Shown here one piece after another: positions 19,062-27,262 of a DNA stretch of 64,000 bases; position 1 is the stretch's first letter, and each line of letters opens with the position of its first letter. Source of the stretch: Mycolicibacterium bacteremicum. GTDB taxonomy: Bacteria > Actinomycetota > Actinomycetes > Mycobacteriales > Mycobacteriaceae. A model generated the notes under the pieces. The model saw only the letters and a list, made by a program, of their open reading frames with translations. It had not been told where the DNA came from and made no database searches. The position numbers and the translations under genes are program-made. Where the stretch lies: contig NZ_MVHJ01000006.1 in NCBI RefSeq assembly GCF_002086115.1, positions 124,001 through 188,000 on the forward strand. The letters run 5' to 3'.

Positions 19062-20153
19062 ATGACGATCAGCGTCGCCGAGCGGGCCGAACTGCGATCC
19101 GCGGTTCGCGACCTGCTGCACGACCGATGCACCGAGGCCGATGTGCGGCGGATCATCGCCTCCGGCGACGGCTACGACCGCACGCTGTGGGCCGGCCTGG
19201 CCGCCCAGGGCGTCGTCGGCCTGCTGGTCGACCCGGAGTACGGCGGTGTCGGTCTGGGCGCGCCCGAACTGGTGGCGGTCGCCGAGGAGACCGGAGCTGC
19301 GCTGCTGCCTGCGCCGTTTCTGTCCAGCGCGGTACTGACCGTGGCCCTGATCCGGGCCGCCGGCACCGAATCCGACAGGCAGCGACTGCTGCCCGCGCTG
19401 GCCGACGGCACCGCGATCGGCACGGTCGCGCTCACCGGCCCGCGCGGCAGCTGGACCGCCGACGGTGTCGACGTCCGCGCCGACGACGACGGAAAGCTCA
19501 CCGGGACGGCCCATTACGTGACCCACGGTCAGATCGCCGACACCATCCTGGTGACGGCGCACACCGGCGACGGACCGGCGGTGTTCCAGGTCGCCCCCGA
19601 GGCGCCGGGCTTCACCCGTACGCCGGCAACGGTGTTCGACCCGACCACCCCGCTGTCCACCTACACCTTCACCGGCACCCCCGCACGGCGCATCGGCACC
19701 GCCGGCTGGGACGCCGTCCAGCAGGCGCTCGATCTGGGCGTGATCGCGCTGGCCGGTGAACAGGCCGGCGGCGCGCGGCGCATCTTCGACATCACCGTCG
19801 ACTACCTGAAGACCCGCATCCAGTTCGGCCGCCCGATCGGCAGCTTCCAGGCCCTCAAGCACATGGCTGCCGACCTGCTGCTGCAGGTGGAATCCGCGAC
19901 CTCGGCGGCCCGGCACGCCGCGGATCGCTTCGACGACGACCAAGACCGTGCCGGCGCCACCGCACTGGCCGGATTCGCCTGCGCCGAAGCCTATGTCGAC
20001 ACCGCCATGCAGGCCATCCAGATGCACGGCGGAATCGGCTTCACCTGGGAGCACCCGGCGCACCTGTACCTGCGCCGGGCCCGCACCGGGCTGCACCTGT
20101 TCGGCGACTCCGGATCCCACCGCGAGCGCTACCTGCTGTCGAAGGGAGCCTGA
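19062..20153 (+). CDS. Acyl-CoA dehydrogenase (first of a pair)
   Basis: The 363-residue acyl-CoA dehydrogenase-fold protein has an N-terminal helical domain with [10 protein letters not shown] less conserved middle domain follows, then a C-terminal four-helix domain with [20 protein letters not shown] and [17 protein letters not shown]. Pairs of divergent subunits like this often form heteromers (FadE pairs) in mycobacterial sterol and bile-acid catabolism. The start ATG at 19062 has AAAGGGCGG upstream. The partner begins 1 nt after the stop. Confidence 0.88.
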   Translation: MTISVAERAELRSAVRDLLHDRCTEADVRRIIASGDGYDRTLWAGLAAQGVVGLLVDPEYGGVGLGAPELVAVAEETGAALLPAPFLSSAVLTVALIRAAGTESDRQRLLPALADGTAIGTVALTGPRGSWTADGVDVRADDDGKLTGTAHYVTHGQIADTILVTAHTGDGPAVFQVAPEAPGFTRTPATVFDPTTPLSTYTFTGTPARRIGTAGWDAVQQALDLGVIALAGEQAGGARRIFDITVDYLKTRIQFGRPIGSFQALKHMAADLLLQVESATSAARHAADRFDDDQDRAGATALAGFACAEAYVDTAMQAIQMHGGIGFTWEHPAHLYLRRARTGLHLFGDSGSHRERYLLSKGA

Positions 20154-20154
20154 G

Positions 20155-21342
20155 GTGACCCTGCCCACCGCCGACGAACTGCGCACCGAGGTCCGTGACT
20201 GGCTGGCCGCCCACTGGACCGGGTTGCCGAAATCCGATGACCCGTGGGCGAGTTCGCCCGAACGCATCGCCTGGTTGGAGAGGGTGCTCGACGCCGGCTA
20301 CGCGGTCCCCACCTATCCCCGCCAGTGGTTCGGCCGCGAATACCCCAACAAGCTGGCCAACGTGATCGATTCCGAGTTCCGCGCCGTCCGCGCCCCGGGT
20401 GCGCGGCAGGACAAATACAGCATCCCGGCCAACACCGTGCTCACCTTCGGCACCGAGCAGCTCAAATCGGCTCTGCTGCGGGACTTCCTGACCGAGCGAT
20501 CGCGAACCTGCCTGCTCTACAGCGAGCCCGGCGCCGGATCGGACCTGGCCGGCATCCGCACATCGGCGATCCGTGACGGTGACGAGTGGGTGATCAACGG
20601 CCAGAAGGTGTGGACATCGGGGGCCAAGACGTCCGACCACGCGCTGCTGATCGCACGCACCGACTGGGATGTGCCCAAACACCAGGGCATCACCTTCTTC
20701 ATCATCGGCATGCGACAGCCCGGGATCGAGGTGCGCCCACTGCACCAGATCACCGGCGAATCGCATTTCAACGAGGTGTTCATCACCGACGCGCGGGTGC
20801 CCGACGCCCACGTCGTCGGTGGCGTCGGCAACGGGTGGCGGGTGCTGCAGACCGCGCTGGCCTACGAACGATCCATCATGGGCGCCGCGGGACGCGCCGG
20901 GCGCAACCGGTCCCGCGCCGACAGCCTGGTGGAGCTGGCCCGCGCGCACGGCCGCCTGGACGACGCGGCGGTCCGCACCGCCCTGGCCGATGTGCTCGCG
21001 TTGCGGGAACTCAACGGACTCAACAACGCCCGCGCCAAGGCCGAGGCCAAGCAGGGCACCTCCAGCCCGGTGATGTCACTGGGCAAGCTGGCCATGTCGG
21101 GAATCCTGCACGCCGAGGCCCGACTCAAGACCGACATCATCGGCGCGCAGGCGTTACTGGCCGGGCCCGAGCACGCCGAGGCCGATGACGTGAACTTCCT
21201 GACGCTCAATGCGTTCTTCACCTCGATCGGCGGTGGCACAGACCAGATCCAGCGCAACATCATCGGCGAACGGGTGCTCGGGCTGCCGAAGGAACCCGAG
21301 GTGGATCGCGACATCCCGTTCCGGCAGATCCGGAAGAGCTGA
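20155..21342 (+). CDS. Acyl-CoA dehydrogenase (second of a pair)
   Basis: The 395-residue acyl-CoA dehydrogenase has LYSEPGAGSDLAGI in the FAD-binding middle domain, NGQKVWTSGAKTSDHALLIARTD, and a C-terminal SIGGGTDQIQRNIIGERVLGLP. These are the standard FAD and substrate contacts. The GTG at 20155 follows the first dehydrogenase stop by 1 nt and a GGGAG site. This subunit keeps the more canonical motifs, so it may supply the flavin-site contacts of an alpha2beta2 assembly with the previous gene. That is inference. Confidence 0.9.
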   Translation: MTLPTADELRTEVRDWLAAHWTGLPKSDDPWASSPERIAWLERVLDAGYAVPTYPRQWFGREYPNKLANVIDSEFRAVRAPGARQDKYSIPANTVLTFGTEQLKSALLRDFLTERSRTCLLYSEPGAGSDLAGIRTSAIRDGDEWVINGQKVWTSGAKTSDHALLIARTDWDVPKHQGITFFIIGMRQPGIEVRPLHQITGESHFNEVFITDARVPDAHVVGGVGNGWRVLQTALAYERSIMGAAGRAGRNRSRADSLVELARAHGRLDDAAVRTALADVLALRELNGLNNARAKAEAKQGTSSPVMSLGKLAMSGILHAEARLKTDIIGAQALLAGPEHAEADDVNFLTLNAFFTSIGGGTDQIQRNIIGERVLGLPKEPEVDRDIPFRQIRKS

Positions 21343-21347
21343 TATCG

Positions 21348-23711
21348 GTGACCGGCCGCGAAGATCATGATCCGCCGCTGTCCGGGATGCGCGTCCTGGA
21401 CCTGACCACCGGGCCGATGACCGCCGTCGGCCGGTTGCTGGCCGATCTGGGCGCGCAGATCACCGTGGTGACCGGACTGTCCGCGACCCGCGCAGTGCAG
21501 CCCGACGACCTGGATGTCGTCATCAACCGGCACGGATTGCCCAGCACGGCTGTCGACCCGGGCAGCGCGGCCGACCGCCACCGGTGGGCGGGGTTGCTGG
21601 CCGGGCATGACATCCTCATCGAGGACACCGCGCCGGGATCCCCCGACGAGGCGGCGCTGGCCGTGCACGACATCCAGCGTGCGCATCCCGAACTCGTCAT
21701 CCTGTCGATCAGTGATTTCGGCCGGGACAACGACTTTCGCGGCTGGCAGGCCACCACACCGGTGCTGCACGCGTTGAGCAGCGCGCTGTCCCGGTCGGGC
21801 GTCCCGGGCCGGGTGCCGCTGGTGCCGCCGGGCCGGCAGCTGCCCTACCAGGTGGCCGCCGCCCAGGCCGCCGCCCTGGTCACCGCGGTGTATCTGGACC
21901 GGTTACGCACCGGCCGTGGCGATCTCATCGACTTCTCGGTGCTCGACGGGGCGATGCAGACGCTGGACCCGCCGTTCGGCACCGCGGGCACCGCGGCCGC
22001 CGGGGTGGCCGTCAGCGCGCAGGAACGCAACTGGGCCGCCGAGCGGCAGCGCTACCCCATCGTCGGCTGCGCGGACGGCTACGTGCGGATCTGCCTGTTG
22101 TCGAAGCGACAGTGGCGCGGCATGTTCGAGTGGATGGGCCGGCCCGCCGAGTTCGCCGACCCGAAGTTCGACCGCCTCCGGGAGCGCTTCGGTTCGCCGA
22201 CGCTGCTGCCGAGCATCGAACGCTTCGCCCGGGACAAGACCAGGGCCGAACTGGAAGCCCAGGGCAGAAGGCACGGCGTGCCGACCGCGGCGGTGCTGAC
22301 GGTGGCCGAGGCGCTGCAGACCGACCAGGTGCGCGAACGCGGTTTCGTGCGCGAGGTCGACACCGCCACCGGGGTGCGCATCCCGGTCCCGGTGGGCGTC
22401 GTCGAGATCGACGGGCACCGGGCCAGCACCCTGACCGCACCGCCGACGGAAACGGCACCGATGACCGCCGCCCCGCGGCTGGCCGCCCGGGCCCGCCGCG
22501 ACGAGGGACTGCCCCTGGAGGGCATCCGGGTGCTCGACCTCGGCGTCATCGTGGTCGGCAGCGACACCGGGCGGATCTTCGGTGACCTCGGCGCCGATGT
22601 CGTCAAGATCGAGAACTCGGCGTTCCCCGACGGGCTGCGCGGCAACCTCGCCTCGATATCGCAGACCTACGCCGCCGGGCACCGCAACAAGCGCTCCATC
22701 GGCATCGACCTGCGCAGCGCCGACGGCCGCGCGCTGGCGCACCGGCTGGTCGCCGACGCCGATGTGGTGTTGACCAACTTCAAGCCCGGCGTCGCCGAGA
22801 CCCTGGGCATGGATCACCGCACCCTGCACGCCATCAACCCCGGCATCGTGGTGGTGGACAGCTCCGCGTTCGGTCCGACCGGACCGTGGGCCGAGCGGCT
22901 CGGCTACGGCCCGCTGGTGCGGTCGGCGGCGGGCTTCACCGATCAGTGGGTGTACCCGGGTGAAGGGCACCTGCACTGTGACACGGTGACGGTCTACCCC
23001 GACCACGTCTGTGCCAGGGTCGGGGCGCTGGCGGCCCTGGCGCTGCTGCTGCGCCGCGAACGCACCGGCACCGGCGGCGCGGCCAGCATCGCGCAGTCCG
23101 AGGTGATGCTGAGTCACCTGGCCGGTCAGATCGCCGAGACCGCCCTGGGCCGGGCACCGGTGCCCGACGCGGCGTGGGGAGTGTTCCCGTCCGCCGGCAC
23201 GGACGCCTGGGTGGCCGTGACCGTGCGGGACGACACCGACTGGCAGGCACTGTGCGCGGTGCTCGCGCGACCCGACCTCGCCGGTGACGCCGCCCTTGCC
23301 ACCCGGGCCGGCCGCAGCGCCGCCCGCAGCCGGATCGACCGGATCGTCGCCGACTGGACCGCGCAGCGCTCCCCGGCCGAGGCGATGACCGTGCTGCAGG
23401 CCGCCGGCGTACCGGCCGGCGCCGTGCTGCGCGCCGCGCAGCTGCCCGATTGGGACTACTACCGGCAGCGCCGCGCGTTCCGCGAGGAGCTGCACCCGCT
23501 GTGGACGACACCGTTCGTGATGGAGAACGTGCAGGTGCACTCGGACCGGATCGCCGACCCGCCGCTGCGGCAGGCACCGCTGCTCGGCGAGCAGACCCGG
23601 GAGCTGGCGGCCGAGCTGCTGGGGCTCGACGACGCGCAGATCAGCGACCTGTTGGCACGCGGGGTACTGGAGTCGGTGCAACCCGCCGAGAGCGGACGCG
23701 TGGGCGTCTAG
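21348..23711 (+). CDS. Double-domain class III CoA-transferase (CaiB/BaiF family)
   Basis: The 787-residue protein is a tandem fusion of two CoA-transferase units. Unit 1 begins LSGMRVLDLTTGPM (about 11-24) and unit 2 begins LEGIRVLDLGVIV (about 386-398). Single-domain members are roughly 380-430 residues, so this is a head-to-tail duplication in one chain. The position usually written DVSLLDA is LIDFSVLDGAM in unit 1 and ASIAQSEVML in unit 2. The GTG at 21348 lies 5 nt after the dehydrogenase gene, so all three form one operon. The likely role is CoA activation of a carboxylic acid before dehydrogenation; the substrate is unknown. Confidence 0.85.
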   Translation: MTGREDHDPPLSGMRVLDLTTGPMTAVGRLLADLGAQITVVTGLSATRAVQPDDLDVVINRHGLPSTAVDPGSAADRHRWAGLLAGHDILIEDTAPGSPDEAALAVHDIQRAHPELVILSISDFGRDNDFRGWQATTPVLHALSSALSRSGVPGRVPLVPPGRQLPYQVAAAQAAALVTAVYLDRLRTGRGDLIDFSVLDGAMQTLDPPFGTAGTAAAGVAVSAQERNWAAERQRYPIVGCADGYVRICLLSKRQWRGMFEWMGRPAEFADPKFDRLRERFGSPTLLPSIERFARDKTRAELEAQGRRHGVPTAAVLTVAEALQTDQVRERGFVREVDTATGVRIPVPVGVVEIDGHRASTLTAPPTETAPMTAAPRLAARARRDEGLPLEGIRVLDLGVIVVGSDTGRIFGDLGADVVKIENSAFPDGLRGNLASISQTYAAGHRNKRSIGIDLRSADGRALAHRLVADADVVLTNFKPGVAETLGMDHRTLHAINPGIVVVDSSAFGPTGPWAERLGYGPLVRSAAGFTDQWVYPGEGHLHCDTVTVYPDHVCARVGALAALALLLRRERTGTGGAASIAQSEVMLSHLAGQIAETALGRAPVPDAAWGVFPSAGTDAWVAVTVRDDTDWQALCAVLARPDLAGDAALATRAGRSAARSRIDRIVADWTAQRSPAEAMTVLQAAGVPAGAVLRAAQLPDWDYYRQRRAFREELHPLWTTPFVMENVQVHSDRIADPPLRQAPLLGEQTRELAAELLGLDDAQISDLLARGVLESVQPAESGRVGV

Positions 23712-23747
23712 GATCGGGCAACCCCGCCAGCCGTCCCGGAGTGCCGC

Positions 23748-24659
23748 ATGCAAGTCGACTTCACCAGACTCCGGTACTTCGTCGCGGTCGCCGAGGAGCT
23801 GCACTTCAAACGCGCCGCCGACCGGTTGATGATCACGCCGCCCCCGCTGAGCAAGCAGATCAAGCTGCTGGAGCGCGAACTGGGCGGGCCGCTGTTCGAG
23901 CGCGACTACCACCGGGTGCAGCTGACACCGCTGGGCGCCGAACTGCTGGGCCCGGCCCGCGACATCCTGCGCCGGGTGGAGGACCTGAAGGCGACCGCGG
24001 CCCGGATCACCAAGACGGCCAAGCCCGTTCGGATCGGTGCCACCGCGTACGCGCCGTCGGACTTTCTGGCCCGGCTGGAGACGGCGGTCGCCGGGCTGCC
24101 CGCCGCCGCCGAGTTCAGCCTGCCCGGGTCGGCGGCCGAGGTGACCGCCAAACTGGTCTCCGGGCACCTCGACATCGGCCTGATCCACCTGCCCTCCTCG
24201 GACAAGCGGTTGCGGCACCGAGTGGTGGCGACCTATCCCGGTGCGATCGCGGTCCGCTTCGACGATCCGTTGGCCACTGCGGACTGCATCACCATCGAGG
24301 CGTTGCGCGACCGCGACGTGGTGATCGACTTCGCCCGGCCCAACCCGGTGGTGCTGGCCGGACTGGCGCGTGGCCTGGCCGCCCGCGGGGTCACCCGAAT
24401 TGTCCGTGCCACAAAGGATCTCGGCGGTGAGCTGGAGATGGCCACCCAGGTGTTCAACCGCCACCTGGTGGCCCTGGTGACCTACGCACCCGCCTCGGCG
24501 ATCGGCCGGATATTCTCGCCGCCGGAGTTCAAATTGATACCCATCGACGAAAGCACCTGGGCGCCAGCACGAATCGCGCTGGCCTGGGTGCCGGACCGGG
24601 CGGAGGAACCCGATGTGATCGAGGCGCTGGTGGAGCGGATCGCCGACCATGTCCGATGA
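23748..24659 (+). CDS. LysR-type transcriptional regulator
   Basis: The 303-residue LTTR has an N-terminal winged helix-turn-helix (LRYFVAVAEELHFKRAADRL, then PPPLSKQIKLLE) and a periplasmic-binding-type effector domain. The start ATG at 23748 has a CGGAG site. It follows the CoA-transferase by 36 bp on the same strand, where TAGGAT overlapping the CoA-transferase stop could serve as its own -10. It is the obvious candidate regulator for the dehydrogenase/CoA-transferase operon. Confidence 0.9.
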   Translation: MQVDFTRLRYFVAVAEELHFKRAADRLMITPPPLSKQIKLLERELGGPLFERDYHRVQLTPLGAELLGPARDILRRVEDLKATAARITKTAKPVRIGATAYAPSDFLARLETAVAGLPAAAEFSLPGSAAEVTAKLVSGHLDIGLIHLPSSDKRLRHRVVATYPGAIAVRFDDPLATADCITIEALRDRDVVIDFARPNPVVLAGLARGLAARGVTRIVRATKDLGGELEMATQVFNRHLVALVTYAPASAIGRIFSPPEFKLIPIDESTWAPARIALAWVPDRAEEPDVIEALVERIADHVR

Positions 24660-25032
24660 CTGCCGGTGCGGTTCGGGAGCCGTCTACGCCGCGTGCTGCG
24701 GGCCGGTGCACGACGGCACCGCGCCCGCGGTGACCGCACTGGCCCTGATGCGTTCACGGTTCAGCGCCTTCGCGCTGGGACGTGCCGACCACCTGCTGCG
24801 CACCTGGCATCCCGATACCCGGCCGCGCCGGCTGGATCTCGACGACACCGTGACGTGGCGTCGGTTGCAGATCGTGGACACCGAGGCGGGCGGCGCCGAG
24901 GACGATGAGGGCATCGTCGAATTCCGGGCCCAGTACGAGCAGCACGGTCGGCGCCACATCCTGCACGAACGCAGTCGATTCACCCGCACCCGCGAGGGCG
25001 CCTGGCGCTACCTGGACGGTGAGGTCTCCTAG
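24649..25032 (+). CDS. YchJ/UPF0225-type SEC-C protein
   Basis: The 127-residue protein begins with a SEC-C-like metal motif (CRCGSGAVYAACCGP), as in the YchJ/UPF0225 family. An NTF2-like alpha/beta domain follows with MRSRFSAFALG and HERSRFTR. It starts 11 nt before the LysR stop, so it is probably cotranscribed. The family has no firm function; SEC-C motifs bind zinc. It has no visible link to the catabolic genes. Confidence 0.85.
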   Translation: MSDDCRCGSGAVYAACCGPVHDGTAPAVTALALMRSRFSAFALGRADHLLRTWHPDTRPRRLDLDDTVTWRRLQIVDTEAGGAEDDEGIVEFRAQYEQHGRRHILHERSRFTRTREGAWRYLDGEVS

Positions 25033-25035
25033 ACT
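25030..25035 (+). promoter_or_regulatory. -10-like hexamer for leaderless vanY-like gene
   Basis: TAGACT ends 6 nt before the ATG at 25042. Its TAG is also the stop codon of the YchJ-like gene. No Shine-Dalgarno site is present. Confidence 0.5.
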
Positions 25036-25041
25036 GGGCCG

Positions 25042-25545
25042 ATGCGGGTTGTGCTGATGGCCGGGGTGCTGGCCGCCCTCGTCGCCGCGGCGCCGGTCGC
25101 CGGCGCCGAGCCGGCAGGTCCCGCCGAGCAGCCGGTCCGGCCGTTGACCGCCTTCGACCTCGCCGATCCGGCGGTCGGCAATCTCGATCCGGCGCTGCGC
25201 ACGGCGGTGCAGCAGGCCACCACCGCGGCCGCCGCCCAGGGCATCACGGTGACCATCAACTCCGGCTGGCGCAGCCCGGAGTTCCAGCGTCAGCTGCTCG
25301 AGGACGCGATAGTGACCTACGGCACCTTCGACGCGGCGCGCCAGTTCGTCCAGCTGCCCGAGCAATCCCGTCACGTCGTCGGTACTGCGGTCGACATCGG
25401 CGGGCCCGATGCCGCGCAGTGGATGATCGCCAACGGCCCGCGGTTCGGGCTGTGCCAGATCTACGCCAACGAGACGTGGCATTTCGAGCTGGCCACCGAT
25501 GCGCACGGTGTCTGCCCGCCGCTGCTGCCGAATGCGGCCGGCTGA
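25042..25545 (+). CDS. Secreted VanY-like D,D/L,D-carboxypeptidase
   Basis: The 167-residue exported protein has a signal peptide (VVLMAGVLAALVAAAPVAGA, cleavage near residue 22). A peptidase M15B domain follows, with zinc motifs SRHVVGTAVDIGG (His and Asp ligands) and ETWHFEL (His ligand), and the substrate loop SGWRS. It probably trims D-amino acids from peptidoglycan stems. It is short for VanY but carries all metal ligands. The start is supported by a -10 hexamer 6 nt upstream. Confidence 0.88.
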   Translation: MRVVLMAGVLAALVAAAPVAGAEPAGPAEQPVRPLTAFDLADPAVGNLDPALRTAVQQATTAAAAQGITVTINSGWRSPEFQRQLLEDAIVTYGTFDAARQFVQLPEQSRHVVGTAVDIGGPDAAQWMIANGPRFGLCQIYANETWHFELATDAHGVCPPLLPNAAG

Positions 25546-25687
25546 ACGGTACTGCGCGCCAACGACATCAGCGCCGGGCCGTTCACCGACCGATCACCGC
25601 CACGCACGCCGGTGATCACCGACCGTTCGACCGCCGGGCTCCCAGCTCGGTGCGGCGCACCACGATTCACAGCTAGGGTGGTACCCC

Positions 25688-26623
25688 GTGCGTGCCGTGC
25701 TGATCGTCAACCCGAACGCGACATCGACGACCCCGGCCGGTCGTGACCTGCTGGCCCACGCGCTGGAGAGCCGGGTCGATCTGACCGTCGTACACACCGA
25801 TCACCGCGGGCACGCGATCGAGATCGGAGCCCAGGCCGCGCGGGACGGCACCGATGTGCTGATCGTGCACGGCGGCGACGGCACGGTGAACGAGGTGGTC
25901 AACGGTGTGCTGGCCGAGGGCGGGCACACCCCGGCCGTCGGTGTGGTGCCGGGCGGTTCGGCCAACGTGTTCGCCCGGTCGCTGGGCATCAGCCCGGACC
26001 CGGTCGCGGCCACCAACCAACTCGTCGACCTGCTCGGGGAGCACCGCCGCGGCCGGCCGTGGCGGCGCATCGGGTTGATGAACTGCGGCGAGCGGTGGGG
26101 GGTGTTCACCGCGGGGATGGGCGTCGACGGTGACGTGGTCGCGGCGGTGGAGGCGCAGCGCGCCAAGGGCCGCAAGGTGACCGCCTCACGCTACATCCGG
26201 GTGGCCATCCGGGAGATGCTGGCCAGCGCCCGCCGGGAGCCGCTGCTGACGCTGGAACTGCCGGGCCGGGACCCCGAAATCGGTGTCCATTTCGCGTTCG
26301 TGTCGAACTCCAGTCCGTGGACCTACGCCAACACCCGTCCGGTGTGGACGAATCCGGGCACCACCTTCGACACCGGCCTCGGGGTATTCGCCATCAACAG
26401 CATGAGCGTATGGCGCAATCTGGGGCTGGTGCGCCGGATGTTGTCGGCCGCGCCGGATATCAAGGGCGCACATCTGATCCGTGAAGACGACCTGCCGTGG
26501 CTGCGGGTGAGCAGTGACACACCCGTCGCATGCCAGATCGACGGGGATTACATCGGTTTACGTCAGACGATGACCTTTGCCTCCGTTCCCGACGCCATCG
26601 GCGTGGTCGCACCCACACAGTGA
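25688..26623 (+). CDS. Diacylglycerol kinase-family lipid kinase
   Basis: The 311-residue DAGK catalytic-domain protein begins AVLIVNPNATST and carries the nucleotide motif HGGDGTVNEVVNG (about 61-73) and PGGSANVFARSLG (about 90-102). It phosphorylates a lipid such as diacylglycerol or a related substrate at the membrane surface. No transmembrane segment is seen. The GTG start has TAGGGT 8 nt upstream. It lies at the Rv3218 position immediately before whiB1, separated by a 280-bp regulatory region. Confidence 0.88.
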   Translation: MRAVLIVNPNATSTTPAGRDLLAHALESRVDLTVVHTDHRGHAIEIGAQAARDGTDVLIVHGGDGTVNEVVNGVLAEGGHTPAVGVVPGGSANVFARSLGISPDPVAATNQLVDLLGEHRRGRPWRRIGLMNCGERWGVFTAGMGVDGDVVAAVEAQRAKGRKVTASRYIRVAIREMLASARREPLLTLELPGRDPEIGVHFAFVSNSSPWTYANTRPVWTNPGTTFDTGLGVFAINSMSVWRNLGLVRRMLSAAPDIKGAHLIREDDLPWLRVSSDTPVACQIDGDYIGLRQTMTFASVPDAIGVVAPTQ

Positions 26624-26735
26624 CGAGGCCAACACGGCCCTGACCTGCTAGTTTGCTGTGAGCGCGGGAAAATTAGAGCGCAAGTGGTTTCGAGTGTAGT
26701 ACAAACGGGTGAGTGGACCGGTAACCCGGTAGCGC

Positions 26736-26751
26736 AGTGACATTGCCCACG
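26736..26751 (+). promoter_or_regulatory. Candidate CRP site upstream of whiB1
   Basis: AGTGACATTGCCCACG has the GTGA...CCAC dyad of mycobacterial CRP sites and closely resembles the characterised CRP (Rv3676) site at M. tuberculosis whiB1 as I remember it. A TTGACA at 26768-26773 would serve as -35. With a start near 26802 the CRP site would be centred around -58, the reported activating position. The -10 is weak. Confidence 0.6.
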
Positions 26752-26903
26752 TGTTAACGCAGTTCTATTGACATCTGTTCAGCCTGTGAAAGCATCGGAT
26801 GCAACAGTGCAGAAACATTTCATGTGCACGCGTTAACAGCCGAAGAAAAAGCTAGTGCGTCTTTGTGGCGCACAGGCAAAGACCTGACTAGGAGTTGGAA
26901 GCT

Positions 26904-27158
26904 ATGGATTGGCGTCACAAGGCGGTCTGTCGCGACGAGGATCCGGAACTGTTCTTCCCCGTGGGGAACAGCGGCCCGGCCCTCGCGCAGATCGCTGATG
27001 CGAAGCTCGTCTGCAACCGTTGCCCGGTGACCACCGAGTGCCTGAGCTGGGCGCTGGAGTCCGGCCAGGATGCCGGCGTGTGGGGCGGCATGAGCGAGGA
27101 CGAGCGTCGCGCGCTCAAGCGCCGCAACGCGCGGACGAAGGCCCGCAGCAGCGTCTGA
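26904..27158 (+). CDS. whiB1: WhiB1, [4Fe-4S] nitric-oxide-sensing regulator
   Basis: The 84-residue Wbl protein has the four cluster Cys at positions 9, 37, 40 and 46 (CNRCPVTTEC), the turn motif GVWGG near 58-62, and a basic C-terminus RRNARTKAR that binds DNA. The cluster reacts with NO, and the protein interacts with the principal sigma factor. The ATG has an AGGAG site 9 nt upstream. A long leader of about 100 nt follows the predicted promoter. Length and sequence match the essential Rv3219 protein. Confidence 0.96.
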   Translation: MDWRHKAVCRDEDPELFFPVGNSGPALAQIADAKLVCNRCPVTTECLSWALESGQDAGVWGGMSEDERRALKRRNARTKARSSV

Positions 27159-27172
27159 TCGACACCGATACC

Positions 27173-27211
27173 GACTGCGGCCCCGGCACATCGTGTCGGG
27201 GCCGCAGTCGT
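27173..27211. terminator. Strong bidirectional terminator after whiB1
   Basis: An 18-bp stem with one G-T pair (left arm CGACTGCGGCCCCGGCAC, 27173-27190; loop ATC) is followed by TTT on the plus strand. It lies between the convergent whiB1 and pdtaS genes, 15 nt after the whiB1 stop. Confidence 0.8.
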
Positions 27212-27262
27212 TTCGGCGTCAAAGGATGTGCGGCTCATCACATTTCGATCACGGCAGCCGGT

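Noticed and set aside
21348..23711. Two separate CoA-transferase genes joined by a sequencing error
   Set aside because: The frame is continuous through the junction near residue 380, with normal codon use and no stop or overlap suggesting a lost boundary.
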